Shown here: positions 1 to 8,855 of the stretch, in pieces
Numbering within the stretch: the stretch's first letter is position 1
Layout: the number at the start of each line of letters is the position of its first letter
Assembly (NCBI RefSeq): GCF_001591405.1
Contig: NZ_BCUV01000002.1
Coordinates: 310,001-374,000, forward strand
DNA from: Janibacter terrae NBRC 107853
Lineage (GTDB): Bacteria > Actinomycetota > Actinomycetes > Actinomycetales > Dermatophilaceae
Direction of reading: 5' to 3'
Length of the DNA: 64,000 bases
The notes under the pieces: model-generated
Told to the model about the DNA's origin: nothing
What the model saw: only the letters and a program-made list of their open reading frames with translations
The model's database searches: none
Made by a program: the position numbers and the translations under genes

Positions 1-1
1 C

Positions 2-1267
2 CTCGTCACCGCGGTCGCCCCATCCGGCAGGTACTTCGTCGACCAGCACGGTCGACCCCTCTTGGTGCGGGGGGACTCCCCGTGGTCGCTCATGACGGAC
101 CTGTCGGCCGACCAGGCGAGGCGCTACTTCGCCGACCGGCAGTCCCGGGGGGTCAACGCGATGATCGTCTCGGTGCTCGGCTCCGTGGGCAACGGTGGCC
201 CGAGCGACGACGGCGCGACGCACGACGGTGTCCGACCCTTCCGTGACGGGGGCATCACCGACTGGAACCCCGCCTACTGGCGCAGGATGCATGCCTACGT
301 CCGGATGGCGCAGCAGCACGGCATCACGCTCGTCCTGTACCCGGTGGACTCCTGGGTCGTCGACAGCGGGCTCGTCCCGACCGAGCTCGGCGCGTGCCGG
401 GCCTACGGCCGCAAGGTGGGGGAGTTCTTCGCGGACCTGCCCAACATCATGTGGTCCGTCGGAGGCGACTACCTGCCGGACCGGGCCTCCGAGAGCGGGA
501 CGGAGGTCGACCGCTGCCTGGACGCGGTGCTCGACGGCATCCGTCGATCCGGCGACACCCGGCCCCGCACGATCCAGGTGAGTGGGGGCCAGCCGATGGC
601 CTCGAGCGACGACCCCTTCTGGCGCCACCGCATCAGCTTCAACTTCGCCTACACGTACTCGCCGACCTACCGGCTCGTCCGCCGGGCCCGCGCGGCGGAC
701 CCGGCCCGCCCGGTGGTCTTCGGGGAGGGCAACTACGAGCGAGAGAACCTCCAGGGCAACCAGCCGACCACGCCCGAGACCCTGCGCCGCCAGACGGCGT
801 GGGCGCTCACGAGCGGCGCGGTGGCGGACTTCTACGGCTCCGACGACTGGGAGTTCCGCAGTGGGTGGCAGGACCGGCTCCACGCACCCGGTCTGGCGGA
901 CGTCGGGCACGTGCGCGACGTCGTCGAGGGGTTGCCGTGGTGGACCTGGGAGCCGGACACCGAGGGCGACTTCATCACCTCGGGCCGGGGGCAGGCCATC
1001 ACGGAGGACGACGGCACGACGGACGTGCTCGACAGCGACCTGGCTACGGCAGCCCTCGCGCCCGACGGGTCGAGCGGGCTCGTCTACGTCCCGACCGCCC
1101 GCACGTTCACCATCGACGACTCGCGGCTGGCGGGCTCCGTGCGCGCCGCCTGGGTGGACCCCTCGACCGGCAGCAGGCGGTCCGTACCGGTGCGGGCCAC
1201 GTACCGGACCCCCGGTGCCAACGCCGACGGGGACGGTGACTGGCTGCTCGAGCTCACCAGCCGCTGA
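2..1267 (+). CDS. DUF4038 apiosidase-like glycoside hydrolase, 5' partial
   Basis: The frame is open from the second base of the window, so the true start lies upstream; it ends in TGA at 1265-1267. The first visible residues (GRYFVDQHGRPLLVRGD) match the opening of DUF4038/GH140-like proteins, followed by a TIM-barrel-like region with WSVGGDY and VFGEGNYERE, which carry candidate acidic catalytic residues, and a C-terminal beta region. Members of this family act on plant or exopolysaccharide sugars such as apiose; the substrate here is unknown. It is convergent with the sugar-modification operon that follows, suggesting trimming or turnover of the glycan made by those genes. The family call is from recalled motifs; the substrate is inference. 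Confidence 0.72.
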   Translation, partial: LVTAVAPSGRYFVDQHGRPLLVRGDSPWSLMTDLSADQARRYFADRQSRGVNAMIVSVLGSVGNGGPSDDGATHDGVRPFRDGGITDWNPAYWRRMHAYVRMAQQHGITLVLYPVDSWVVDSGLVPTELGACRAYGRKVGEFFADLPNIMWSVGGDYLPDRASESGTEVDRCLDAVLDGIRRSGDTRPRTIQVSGGQPMASSDDPFWRHRISFNFAYTYSPTYRLVRRARAADPARPVVFGEGNYERENLQGNQPTTPETLRRQTAWALTSGAVADFYGSDDWEFRSGWQDRLHAPGLADVGHVRDVVEGLPWWTWEPDTEGDFITSGRGQAITEDDGTTDVLDSDLATAALAPDGSSGLVYVPTARTFTIDDSRLAGSVRAAWVDPSTGSRRSVPVRATYRTPGANADGDGDWLLELTSR

Positions 1268-1301
1268 GCCGGGCGGTCGCCGGCCAGGGCGGTCGGTGCG
1301 G

Positions 1302-2645
1302 TCATCGACGCACCTCCAGCCGGCGGGGTTCGGCGAGGCTGCGCAGGGCCGGCGCGACCGGACGACCCCGCAGGAGGCCCTCGACCCCACCCTGCTCGAG
1401 GGCCCGGGCGTAGACGGGCAGGGCACCGCGGACCGCATCCACCGTCAGGTCGAGGTCCTCGTCGGTGTGGGCGGCGGAGATGACGAAGGACTGCCCGAGG
1501 ACGCCGCGCTGCAGGAGCTCCTGGAGGAAGAGGGTGCGGAAGGCCTGGGAGGGCCGGCCGAGGTGGTCCTTCGTCGTGAAGACGGCGCACGAGGGACGAC
1601 CGATGACGGCGACATGGTCCTGCAGCCCGAGCTCGCGGCTCGCGGCGTTGACCTCCTCGGCGAGGCGGGTGCCCTGGCGCTCCATCGTCCCGACGACGTC
1701 CTCCTCGCGGTAGACCCGGGAGACGGCGAGGCTGGCTGCGAGCCCGATGGTCTCGGGACCGTGGGTCGTCGACAGGAGGAAGACGCGCGGGCGGTCGGTG
1801 CTCAGCCCGCCGAGCTCGAGCAGGCTGCGCCGCCCCGCGAGCGCCGAGACGGCCACCCCGTTGCCGAGCGCCTTGCCCCAGGTCGACAGGTCGGGCGTGA
1901 CGCCGTACACCGCCTGCGCCCCGCCGGACGACCAGCGCATGCCGGTGATCATCTCGTCGAGGACCAGGACGATCCCGTGCTGGTCGGCCAGGTCGCGCAG
2001 GCCCTCGAGGAAGCCGGGCTCCGGCTCCGCGAGGGCGGTCGCCGCCTCGAGGACGAAGCAGGCGATCTCGCCCGGGTGGGCCGCCAGCAGGTCACGGACC
2101 GAGCCGAGGTCGTTGTAGTCGAAGCCGACGGTCGTCGTGAGGTGCTGCGGCAGGATGCCCGCGTTCATCTCTGTCGTCCCGATGAACCAGTCGTCCGTGG
2201 AGAAGAAGGGGTGCGAGCGGCAGATGGCGGCGAGGGGGCGGCCCGTCGCCGCGCGCGCCACCTTGACGGCGGCGGTCGTGGCGTCGGAGCCGTTCTTGGT
2301 GAACTTGACCATGTCCGCCCCGGGGACCCGCTCGAGGAAGTCCTCGGCGGCGGCGAGCTCGAGATGGGTCGGCCGGCTGAAGCTCGTCCCCTCGGCGACG
2401 GCCTGCGTCACGGCCTCGACGACCGCGGGGTGGGCGTGCCCGAGGGTCACCGAGCGCAGGCCCATCCCGTACTCGACGAAGGTGTTGCCGTCGAGGTCCT
2501 CGACCCGCGCCCCGCGGCCTCGGCGGATGACGGGGGCCATCCCCTCCGGGTACTGGTCCGACCCGCGGGCATACGTGTGGGCACCGCCCGGGACGAGCTC
2601 GTGCAACCGCGCCTGCGCGGCGTCGGACCGGGTGAAGCTCGTCAT
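1302..2645 (-). CDS. class III aminotransferase, glutamate-1-semialdehyde aminomutase-like
   Basis: A 447-residue PLP-dependent fold-type I enzyme. The PLP lysine is in TWGKALGNG (about K258), with LVLDEMITGMR upstream supplying the aspartate that contacts the pyridine nitrogen. Overall it resembles HemL, but the genomic setting (deacetylase, cytidylyltransferase, C-methyltransferase) argues for amino-sugar or related aminotransfer in glycan synthesis rather than heme. The ATG at 2645 is chosen because it overlaps the stop of the upstream PIG-L gene as ATGA; an in-frame extension to 2762 has shadow-like composition. Last gene of a four-gene minus-strand operon. The exact substrate cannot be told from sequence. 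Confidence 0.8.
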   Translation of the reverse strand: MTSFTRSDAAQARLHELVPGGAHTYARGSDQYPEGMAPVIRRGRGARVEDLDGNTFVEYGMGLRSVTLGHAHPAVVEAVTQAVAEGTSFSRPTHLELAAAEDFLERVPGADMVKFTKNGSDATTAAVKVARAATGRPLAAICRSHPFFSTDDWFIGTTEMNAGILPQHLTTTVGFDYNDLGSVRDLLAAHPGEIACFVLEAATALAEPEPGFLEGLRDLADQHGIVLVLDEMITGMRWSSGGAQAVYGVTPDLSTWGKALGNGVAVSALAGRRSLLELGGLSTDRPRVFLLSTTHGPETIGLAASLAVSRVYREEDVVGTMERQGTRLAEEVNAASRELGLQDHVAVIGRPSCAVFTTKDHLGRPSQAFRTLFLQELLQRGVLGQSFVISAAHTDEDLDLTVDAVRGALPVYARALEQGGVEGLLRGRPVAPALRSLAEPRRLEVRR

Positions 2646-3289
2646 GTCGCCTCCGATGACCAGTCGAGCACGACCTTGCCGACGTGGAAGGCCTCGGCGT
2701 ACCGGGCTCGGCACTCGACGCCGCGCAACCGCATGAGCCCGAGGAAGAGCTCCTCGTCCCACCAGTCCCTGGCCTGCTGGCTCGGGTAGGCCGCGTCGAG
2801 CAGCTCCACCTTGCGCCGTGCCTGCTCCGGTGTCAGCGGGACGTAGTGCGAAGGGGGGAGGAGGTCACCGTCCCACTTCGGGATCTCGTAGTGGAGCACG
2901 AGGGAGTCCCGCCACACGGTCTGCACGAGCCGACCCACCAGGCGGTGGTCCTGGTGCGCGTCGTCCGCCCGGGGCGCGAGGACGACGTCGGGACGGACCC
3001 GGCCCGCCAGGTCCTCCAGGGCCTCCTTGACCGCTCCCCAGTGGCTCGGCAGGTGCCCGTCGGGGAGGTCCAGGACGTCCAGGCTCGCCCCGGGGAAGAA
3101 GGCGGGGAGCGCGGTCCCGGCCTCGGCCCGGCGCGCCGGGGTGCCGGTGAGCACGAGGCCGTGCACGCTCGTCCCGGCCCGCTCGGTCAGGGCGAGCAAC
3201 GTGCCACCGCAACCGATCTCGATGTCGTCGGGGTGGGCGCCCAGGGCCAGCACGGTCAGCGGGCTGCTCCCCGGATGCAGGGTGATCAT
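2642..3289 (-). CDS. PIG-L (LmbE-like) family deacetylase
   Basis: A 215-residue zinc-dependent deacetylase of the PIG-L/LmbE family. The AHPDD motif near residue 18 gives the catalytic aspartate and zinc ligands and a DDAHQDHR motif near residue 110 gives the second histidine pair. Family members remove N-acetyl groups from GlcNAc-containing glycolipids or small thiol precursors. The stop overlaps the start of the downstream aminotransferase by four bases, so the two are translationally coupled. In this neighbourhood the likely substrate is an N-acetylated sugar nucleotide or glycan intermediate (inference). A GGAGGG ribosome site precedes the ATG. Confidence 0.85.
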   Translation of the reverse strand: MITLHPGSSPLTVLALGAHPDDIEIGCGGTLLALTERAGTSVHGLVLTGTPARRAEAGTALPAFFPGASLDVLDLPDGHLPSHWGAVKEALEDLAGRVRPDVVLAPRADDAHQDHRLVGRLVQTVWRDSLVLHYEIPKWDGDLLPPSHYVPLTPEQARRKVELLDAAYPSQQARDWWDEELFLGLMRLRGVECRARYAEAFHVGKVVLDWSSEAT

Positions 3290-3335
3290 GAGGCCCTCCC
3301 ACCTCTGTCGCGACCTGCCGCCCCCCGGCGAGCCG

Positions 3336-4166
3336 TCATGGCATGACGACGGCAGGAGTGAGCGACGCGGGGACCGGGTCGGGGGTGGGGTCGGGGCGCC
3401 AGACGGCCCAGGGGCTGGTGCCCTGCCGGTACTGCTCCTGCAGCGCGGTGCGCTCCTTGAGGGTGTCCATGGGCGCCCAGAACCCGTCGTACCGGACGGC
3501 TCGCATCCGGCCGTCGGCGGCCGCGCGCACGCACGCGTCCATGACGAGGTCCTCGCCCTCGTGGAGGTAGTCGAAGATCCCCTGCCGCAGGCAGAAGTAG
3601 CCGCCGTTGATCGGGAAGGGCATGTCCGCGACGGGGGTGAGGCCGCTCACGAGCCCCTCGTCGTCCATCTCGATGACGTGGAAGGACTCCTGCGGCCTCA
3701 CCGCGAGCATCTGGCCCACGGCGTCGGTGCCCCGGAACTCCTCGATGAGCTCGTTCATCGGCGCGTCGGTGAGGACGTCGCCGTAGTTGGCCAGGAAGAT
3801 CTCGTCGTCCCCCAGGTGCGGACGCACGCGGCGCAGGCGCTCACCGATCGCGGTGCTGAGCCCGGTGTCCACGAAGGTGATCGTCCACTCGCTGATGTCG
3901 GTGCCGAGCATCTCGATCTCCTCGCCCCCCTTCGTCATGACGAAGTCGTTGGACGCGGTCTCCCGGTAGTCGAGGAAGTACTCCTTGACCGCCTCCGCCC
4001 CGTGCCCGAGGCAGAGGATGAACTCGGTGTGGCCGAAGTGGGCGTAGTAGCGCATGACGTGCCACAGCACCGGACGTGGCCCGATGGGCATCATCGGCTT
4101 GGGCAGCGACTGGTTGTCGGCGCGCATGCGCATGCCGAGACCACCGCAGAAGAGGACGACCTTCAC
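3336..4166 (-). CDS. sugar-1-phosphate cytidylyltransferase (RfbF-like)
   Basis: A 276-residue nucleotidyltransferase. The N-terminal signature LFCGGLGMRMR and the LPKPMMPIG segment form the nucleotide-binding site, NYGDVLTD carries the metal-binding aspartate, and the C-terminal GFWAPMDTLKER is characteristic of glucose-1-phosphate cytidylyltransferase. The expected reaction is CTP plus sugar-1-phosphate to CDP-sugar, the entry step to CDP-deoxysugars. No CDP-glucose 4,6-dehydratase is visible in this window, so the later steps may be encoded upstream or the product may be unusual. GTG start with GGGAGGGAG upstream. Second gene in the minus-strand operon. Confidence 0.8.
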   Translation of the reverse strand: MKVVLFCGGLGMRMRADNQSLPKPMMPIGPRPVLWHVMRYYAHFGHTEFILCLGHGAEAVKEYFLDYRETASNDFVMTKGGEEIEMLGTDISEWTITFVDTGLSTAIGERLRRVRPHLGDDEIFLANYGDVLTDAPMNELIEEFRGTDAVGQMLAVRPQESFHVIEMDDEGLVSGLTPVADMPFPINGGYFCLRQGIFDYLHEGEDLVMDACVRAAADGRMRAVRYDGFWAPMDTLKERTALQEQYRQGTSPWAVWRPDPTPDPVPASLTPAVVMP

Positions 4167-4197
4167 GGTTGGCTCCCTCCCGGACGGCCGGCGGCCT

Positions 4198-5427
4198 TCA
4201 CAGTTGCTCGAGGTGGGGCAGGGCGACGACGAGGCGGGTGCCCCGGTCGCGCAAGGGCTGCAGCTGGGCGGCGATCTCCGTGCGCAGGTTCCACGGCATG
4301 ATGAGCACGACGTCGGGTGCCTCGTCGTCGAGGGCCTCCGGCGGGCGGATCGGGATGTGCGTGCCGGGCAGGAAGAGCCCGTGCTTGTGCGGGTTGCGGT
4401 CGACGGTGAAGGCCATCAGGTCGCGGCGGATCCCGCAGTGGTTGAGCAGCGTGTTGCCCTTGCCCGGTGCCCCGTAACCGGCCACGGTCAGGCCCTCGCG
4501 CGAGCAGCGGATGAGGAACTCGAGCAGGTCGTTGCGCACGGTCGCCACGGAGTCCGCGAACCCGTCGTGGCCCTGAAGGGTGTGCAGCCCGGCGGCCTCC
4601 TCGGCCGCGAGCACGCGGGCGACGGCATCGCTCGGGTCACCTGCAGACTCCGTGGGTCTGGACCACGTGCGCAGGGAGCCGCCGTGGGTGGACAGCTCCT
4701 CGACGTCGACCACCGTCAGGCCCGCGGCCGCGAGCACCCGCTGGGTGGTGAGCAGGCTGAGGTAGGAGTAGTGCTCGTGGTAGATCGTGTCGTACTCGTT
4801 GCCCTCGATGAGGCGTTGGAGGTGGGGGATCTCGATGCTCACGACGCCGTCGTCGGCGACCAGCCGACGCAGCCCCGTGCTGAAGTCGACGATGTCGGGG
4901 ACGTGGGCGAAGACGTTGTTCGCGACGACCAGGTCGGCGCGGCCGTGCTCCCTGGCGATCGCGGCCCCCGTCTCCTCCCCGAGGAAGGTGGTCTCGGTGG
5001 GGATGCCCTTGCCGCGGGCCACCTCGGCGATGTTCGCCGCGGGCTCCACCCCGAGGGCGCGCAGCCCCCGCGCGACGACGTGCTGCAGCAGGTAGCCGTC
5101 GTTGCTCGCGACCTCGACCACGAAGCCGTCGCTGCCGAGGCCGAGCCGGGAGACGGCGCCGTCGACGAACTCCTTCGCGTGCTGCACCCACGAGTCGGAG
5201 TAGGAGGAGAAGTAGGCGTAGTCGCTGAAGATCTCCTCGGCCGGGATGTAGGCCGGCAGCTGCACGAGGAGGCACTCCGAGCAGATCCGCACGTGGAGCG
5301 GGTAGAAGACCTCGCCCTGGTCCAGCTGGTCGGCCCGCAGGAAGCTCTCGCAGGGCGGCGACGCGCCCAGGTCGACGAAGGTGTGTCGTAGCTCGGTGGA
5401 GCAGAGCCGGCACCGTGGTGCGTCCAT
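4198..5427 (-). CDS. SAM-dependent sugar C-methyltransferase with N-terminal zinc motif
   Basis: A 409-residue three-part protein. The N-terminal Methyltransf_13-type zinc region shows paired cysteines (CRLC near residue 6, CSEC near residue 50), then a SAM-binding Rossmann core (VEVASNDGYLLQ near 105, VVANNVFAH near 170), then a C-terminal Methyltransf_14-like nucleotide-binding domain (GYGAPGKGNTLLN near 320). This architecture is that of TylCIII/NovU-type enzymes that C-methylate nucleotide-bound 4-keto-6-deoxysugars at C3. It is the first gene of the operon; a GTGAGGATG ribosome site precedes the ATG. Together with the cytidylyltransferase it suggests a branched-chain or C-methylated sugar. 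Confidence 0.83.
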   Translation of the reverse strand: MDAPRCRLCSTELRHTFVDLGASPPCESFLRADQLDQGEVFYPLHVRICSECLLVQLPAYIPAEEIFSDYAYFSSYSDSWVQHAKEFVDGAVSRLGLGSDGFVVEVASNDGYLLQHVVARGLRALGVEPAANIAEVARGKGIPTETTFLGEETGAAIAREHGRADLVVANNVFAHVPDIVDFSTGLRRLVADDGVVSIEIPHLQRLIEGNEYDTIYHEHYSYLSLLTTQRVLAAAGLTVVDVEELSTHGGSLRTWSRPTESAGDPSDAVARVLAAEEAAGLHTLQGHDGFADSVATVRNDLLEFLIRCSREGLTVAGYGAPGKGNTLLNHCGIRRDLMAFTVDRNPHKHGLFLPGTHIPIRPPEALDDEAPDVVLIMPWNLRTEIAAQLQPLRDRGTRLVVALPHLEQL

Positions 5428-5554
5428 CTGAACATCCTCACGTCCGGCGGCACCGGCCCCCGGCCTGTGCCTGCACCATCACTATGCCAGCGGTCACCGG
5501 GTGGATGCCATAGCCCGAAGGGGGCGGATGACGGTGTGGGGGAGGCCTACCGGA

Positions 5555-6712
5555 TCAGGCTGCGCGTGCGGCGATCGCACTCTCGTAGTGCCCGACGAGC
5601 TGGGTGGTCAGGCTGCTCCACGAGCGCTCCGCGACCATCCCCGGACCTGTCGCGGCCATGCGCTCCCGCAGACCGGGGGACTCGACGAGCTCGCCCACCC
5701 AGCGAGCGAGGTCGCCGCGGCGGTCGGGGTCGAAGAGGTAGCCGGACGCGCCGTGGGCCACGAGGTCGAGGGGGCCACCCACGCCCGGCGCGACGACGGG
5801 CAGCCCAGCGGCGGCGGCCTCCTGCAGCGTCTGCCCGAAGGTCTCCTTGGTCCCCGTGTGGACGAAGACGTCGAAGGTCGCGTAGGCGCGCGCGAGGTCG
5901 GCGCCCGTGCGGGGCCCGAGGAATGCCGGTGGGAGGTTGGGCCGGCCGGAGCTGGCGGCGACGGCCTCGGCGAGCCGGGCCCCGAGCTCGTTGCGGCTCG
6001 GGCCCTCGCCGACCAGCACCAGGCGGGTGCCCGGCAGCTGGGCGAGCTCGACGAGTCGGTGGAGCTCCTTCTCGGGGGCCAGCCGGCCGACGTAGCCGAG
6101 GAGGAGCTCGCCGTTCGGGGCGAGGGCGTGCTTGAGCGCGAGCGTCTCGGAGTCGTCCTTCCACGCCGGCGTGAACAGGCGCGTGTCGACGCCGCGACCC
6201 CACAGACCCGTGCGCGGGATGCGGTGGGCACGCAGCTCCTCCAGGGTGGGTCGGCTCGGCGCGAGGGTGAGGTCCGCGCGCTCGTGGATGCGGCGCACCC
6301 ACTCCCAGGCCAGGTTTGACGCGCTGCGACCGAGGGCCCCGGGGCCGTGCTGCCGGACGTAGCCCGGCATGTCGGTCTGGTAGATCGCCACGGTGGGCAG
6401 GTCGAAGCTCTCGGCCTGCTGCAGCCCGCGAGCCCCCACGAGGAAGGGGGAGGCGACGTGGACGACGTCGGGGCGGAAGTCACGCAGGGCCCTGCGCACC
6501 GCCGCAGTCGGCAGGCCTGCACGGAACCCGCGCACGGGCACCGCCGGCAGCGCGCGGACCACGTGGCCCGCGTACGTCGCCGGGGCCGGCCCCGGCGCGA
6601 TGATCACCGCCTTGTGGCCCTGCTCGCGCAGGTTCTCGGCCACGCGGCAGACACTCGTCGTGACGCCGTTGAGGCTGGGCAGGAAGGACTCGGTCGCAAT
6701 CGCCACTCGCAC
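5555..6712 (-). CDS. GT4 glycosyltransferase, MgtA-like alpha-mannosyltransferase
   Basis: A 385-residue GT-B fold glycosyltransferase. It opens with IATESFLPSLNGVTTSV, typical of the GDP-mannose-dependent group, and has the C-terminal GT4 donor signature (GYVGRLAPEKEL near 210, HTGTKETFGQTLQEA near 300 with the conserved EX7E region). Mycobacterial MgtA and relatives add alpha-mannose to glycolipid acceptors at the inner membrane face. The GTG at 6712 is chosen because the conserved N-terminus begins there and a CAGAGT box lies 7 bases upstream, fitting a leaderless start. ManC encoded nearby could supply GDP-mannose. Mannose specificity is inferred from similarity in the first 40 residues. 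Confidence 0.82.
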   Translation of the reverse strand: MRVAIATESFLPSLNGVTTSVCRVAENLREQGHKAVIIAPGPAPATYAGHVVRALPAVPVRGFRAGLPTAAVRRALRDFRPDVVHVASPFLVGARGLQQAESFDLPTVAIYQTDMPGYVRQHGPGALGRSASNLAWEWVRRIHERADLTLAPSRPTLEELRAHRIPRTGLWGRGVDTRLFTPAWKDDSETLALKHALAPNGELLLGYVGRLAPEKELHRLVELAQLPGTRLVLVGEGPSRNELGARLAEAVAASSGRPNLPPAFLGPRTGADLARAYATFDVFVHTGTKETFGQTLQEAAAAGLPVVAPGVGGPLDLVAHGASGYLFDPDRRGDLARWVGELVESPGLRERMAATGPGMVAERSWSSLTTQLVGHYESAIAARAA

Positions 6713-6810
6713 GGGACCCACTCTGCGTGCGGTGCCACCCCCCTTCGGTGACCTCGCGGTGGGTGTCCGGTGAGCATCAGGTGACCATCCGGGGCCCCGC
6801 GTCCAGCGCC

Positions 6811-7797
6811 CTAGCGGGTCGGCAGCTGCGTGAAGTAGTCGATCGTGCGCTGGAGGCCGTCGCGCAGCCGGGCGCGGGGGTGCCAGCCCAGCACCTCGGT
6901 GGCCCGGGTGATGTCGGGCCGACGTCGGGTCGGGTCGTCCTCGGGGAGGGGACGGTGCTCGATCGACGAGGAGCTGCCGGTCAGCTCGAGCACGAGCTCG
7001 GCGAGCTCGAGCATGGTGAACTCGGTGGGGTTGCCGATGTTGATGGGGCCGGTGACCTCGTGGTCGGTCGCCATCAGGCCCATGAGTCCCTCGACCATGT
7101 CGTCGACGAAGCAGAAGGAGCGGGTCTGGCTGCCGTCGCCGTAGATGGTGATGGGGGCACCGGACAGGGCCTGCACGATGAAGTTGGAGACGACCCGGCC
7201 GTCGTCGGGCTGCATCCGGGGGCCGTAGGTGTTGAAGATCCGGGCGACCTTGATGCCCAGGTCGTGCTGCCGCCGGTAGTCGAAGAAGAGCGTCTCGGCG
7301 CACCGCTTGCCCTCGTCGTAGCAGGAGCGGATGCCGATGGGGTTGACATTGCCCCAGTAGTCCTCGGTCTGCGGGTGGACCTGCGGGTCGCCGTAGACCT
7401 CGGAGGTCGAGGACAGGAGGATCTTGGCCTTGGTGCGCTTCGCCAGACCGAGCATGTTGATCGACCCGTGGACGCTCGTCTTCGTCGTCTGCACGGGGTC
7501 GCGCTGGTAGTAGATCGGGCTCGCCGGGCAGGCGAGGTGGTAGATCTCGTCGACCTCCACGTAGAGCGGGAAGGTCACGTCGTGCCGCATCAGCTCGAAG
7601 CTGGGGTGGTCGAGCAGGTGCGTGAGGTTGCGTCGGGTGCTCGAGTAGAAGTTGTCGACCACGAGGACCTCGTGGCCCTGCTCCAGCAGCCGTTCGCAGA
7701 TGTGCGAGCCGATGAACCCGGCGCCACCGGTGACCATCACCCGGCGCGGGGGCCCGGCCATCTCCTGAGCCATTCCCTGGCGGTCCCGAGCGTTCAC
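6811..7797 (-). CDS. UDP-glucuronate decarboxylase (UDP-xylose synthase), SDR family
   Basis: A 328-residue extended short-chain dehydrogenase. The NAD site [11 protein letters not shown] is near residue 22, the region after it gives VVDNFYSS, and the catalytic tyrosine/lysine lie in SCYDEGKR, a hallmark that separates UDP-glucuronate decarboxylases from dTDP-glucose dehydratases. The reaction is UDP-glucuronate to UDP-xylose plus CO2. Ugd encoded at 57968 would make its substrate. The GTG at 7797 is preferred because TAACCT lies 6 bases upstream, consistent with a leaderless transcript; an ATG eight codons in is an alternative. Divergent from the GT2 gene at 7896. Confidence 0.85.
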   Translation of the reverse strand: MNARDRQGMAQEMAGPPRRVMVTGGAGFIGSHICERLLEQGHEVLVVDNFYSSTRRNLTHLLDHPSFELMRHDVTFPLYVEVDEIYHLACPASPIYYQRDPVQTTKTSVHGSINMLGLAKRTKAKILLSSTSEVYGDPQVHPQTEDYWGNVNPIGIRSCYDEGKRCAETLFFDYRRQHDLGIKVARIFNTYGPRMQPDDGRVVSNFIVQALSGAPITIYGDGSQTRSFCFVDDMVEGLMGLMATDHEVTGPINIGNPTEFTMLELAELVLELTGSSSSIEHRPLPEDDPTRRRPDITRATEVLGWHPRARLRDGLQRTIDYFTQLPTR

Positions 7798-7803
7798 CGC
7801 GTC

Positions 7804-7809
7804 AGGTTA
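7804..7809 (-). promoter_or_regulatory. -10 box TAACCT, leaderless promoter of the UDP-xylose synthase gene
   Basis: On the minus strand TAACCT ends 6 bases before the GTG at 7797, which puts the expected transcription start on the start codon. No clear -35 was seen. Confidence 0.5.
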
Positions 7810-7895
7810 CCCGTTGGTCGCTCCGGCCCGTCGCACGCGCCGACTACCCTGAGACGCGGCTCATCCCAGCACCAGTCCGGAAGGCTCCCTGACCC

Positions 7896-8855
7896 ATGAA
7901 GGTGATCGTGCAGATCCCCTGCCTCGACGAGGAGACCACGCTCCCCCTCGTCCTGGCCACGATCCCTGCGTCGATCCCGGGCGTCGACGTCATCGAGACC
8001 CTCGTCATCGACGACGGATCGAGCGACCGCACCGCCGAGGTCGCCCGCAAGCTCGGCGTCACCCATGTCCTCAGCCACACCCGGCCCCTGGGGCTGGCCC
8101 GCTCCTTCCGGGACGGGGCCGACTTCGCCCTGCGCCACGGCGCCGACATCCTCGTCAACACCGACGGGGACAACCAGTACCCGCAGGAGCGCATCGGTGA
8201 CCTCGTCCAACCGATCCTCGCGGGCGAGGCCGACATCGTCGTCGCGGACCGGCAGACCCGGACCATCAAGCACTTCTCCCCGTTCAAGCGGCAGATGCAG
8301 GCGCTCGGCTCGGCCGTGGTCAACAAGGTGGCGAGCACGGACCTCCCGGACGCCGCGAGCGGCTTCCGCGCCTACTCCGCGGCGTCGCTGATGCGGCTGA
8401 ACATCGTCACCGACTTCTCGTACTGCATGGAGACGATCATCCAGGCGGGGCACAAGCGGATGTCCATCGCCTCGATCCCCGTGGTGACCAACGACAAGAC
8501 GCGCGAGTCGCGGCTCTTCTCCAGCATCTGGCAGCACATGGCGAAGTCCGGGTCGGCGATCATCCGCTCCTACATCATGTTCAAGCCGCACGTGTTCTTC
8601 GGCCTGCTCGGGACGGCGCTGCTGCTGCTGGGGCTCATCCCCTTCGTCCGCTTCCTCGTCCTCGCGGCGATGGGTGACGGGGGCGGCCACGTCCAGTCGT
8701 TGATCTTCGGCACCGCGCTGATCGTCGGGGCCCTCTTCTCGTACGCCCTGCTGGTCATCGCCGACCTGCAACGCACCAACCGCGTGCTCATGGAGGAGAC
8801 GCTCGAGCAGCTGCGGATCCTGCGCTTCGGACCGACCGGGGAGGACGACCTGTGA
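7896..8855 (+). CDS. membrane GT2 glycosyltransferase (polyprenyl-phosphate sugar transferase-like)
   Basis: A 319-residue GT-A enzyme. The N-terminal IPCLDEETTLPLVL and IDDGSSDRT segments and NTDGDNQYP (the DxD-type metal site near residue 90) mark a DPM1/GtrB-like GT2. The C-terminus has two hydrophobic spans (about 230-255 and 262-290) for membrane anchoring. Such enzymes load sugars from nucleotide donors on polyprenyl phosphate. GGAAGG lies ahead of the ATG and TACCCT at 7845 is a possible -10 box. It overlaps the start of manC by four bases (GTGA), so it is coupled to GDP-mannose synthesis; the donor may be GDP-mannose (inference). Confidence 0.85.
   Translation: MKVIVQIPCLDEETTLPLVLATIPASIPGVDVIETLVIDDGSSDRTAEVARKLGVTHVLSHTRPLGLARSFRDGADFALRHGADILVNTDGDNQYPQERIGDLVQPILAGEADIVVADRQTRTIKHFSPFKRQMQALGSAVVNKVASTDLPDAASGFRAYSAASLMRLNIVTDFSYCMETIIQAGHKRMSIASIPVVTNDKTRESRLFSSIWQHMAKSGSAIIRSYIMFKPHVFFGLLGTALLLLGLIPFVRFLVLAAMGDGGGHVQSLIFGTALIVGALFSYALLVIADLQRTNRVLMEETLEQLRILRFGPTGEDDL

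Noticed and set aside
582-2789. Very long open frames antisense or out of phase to the listed genes (for example here, 24361-26154, 40225-43137)
   Set aside because: Typical of GC-rich DNA: they have Arg/Pro/Ala-rich low-complexity translations, no domain motifs, and run opposite to clear enzymes.
5428-5554. tRNA or small RNA in the gap before the C-methyltransferase
   Set aside because: No cloverleaf or long stem; only short chance repeats. The other gaps were equally free of tRNA features.
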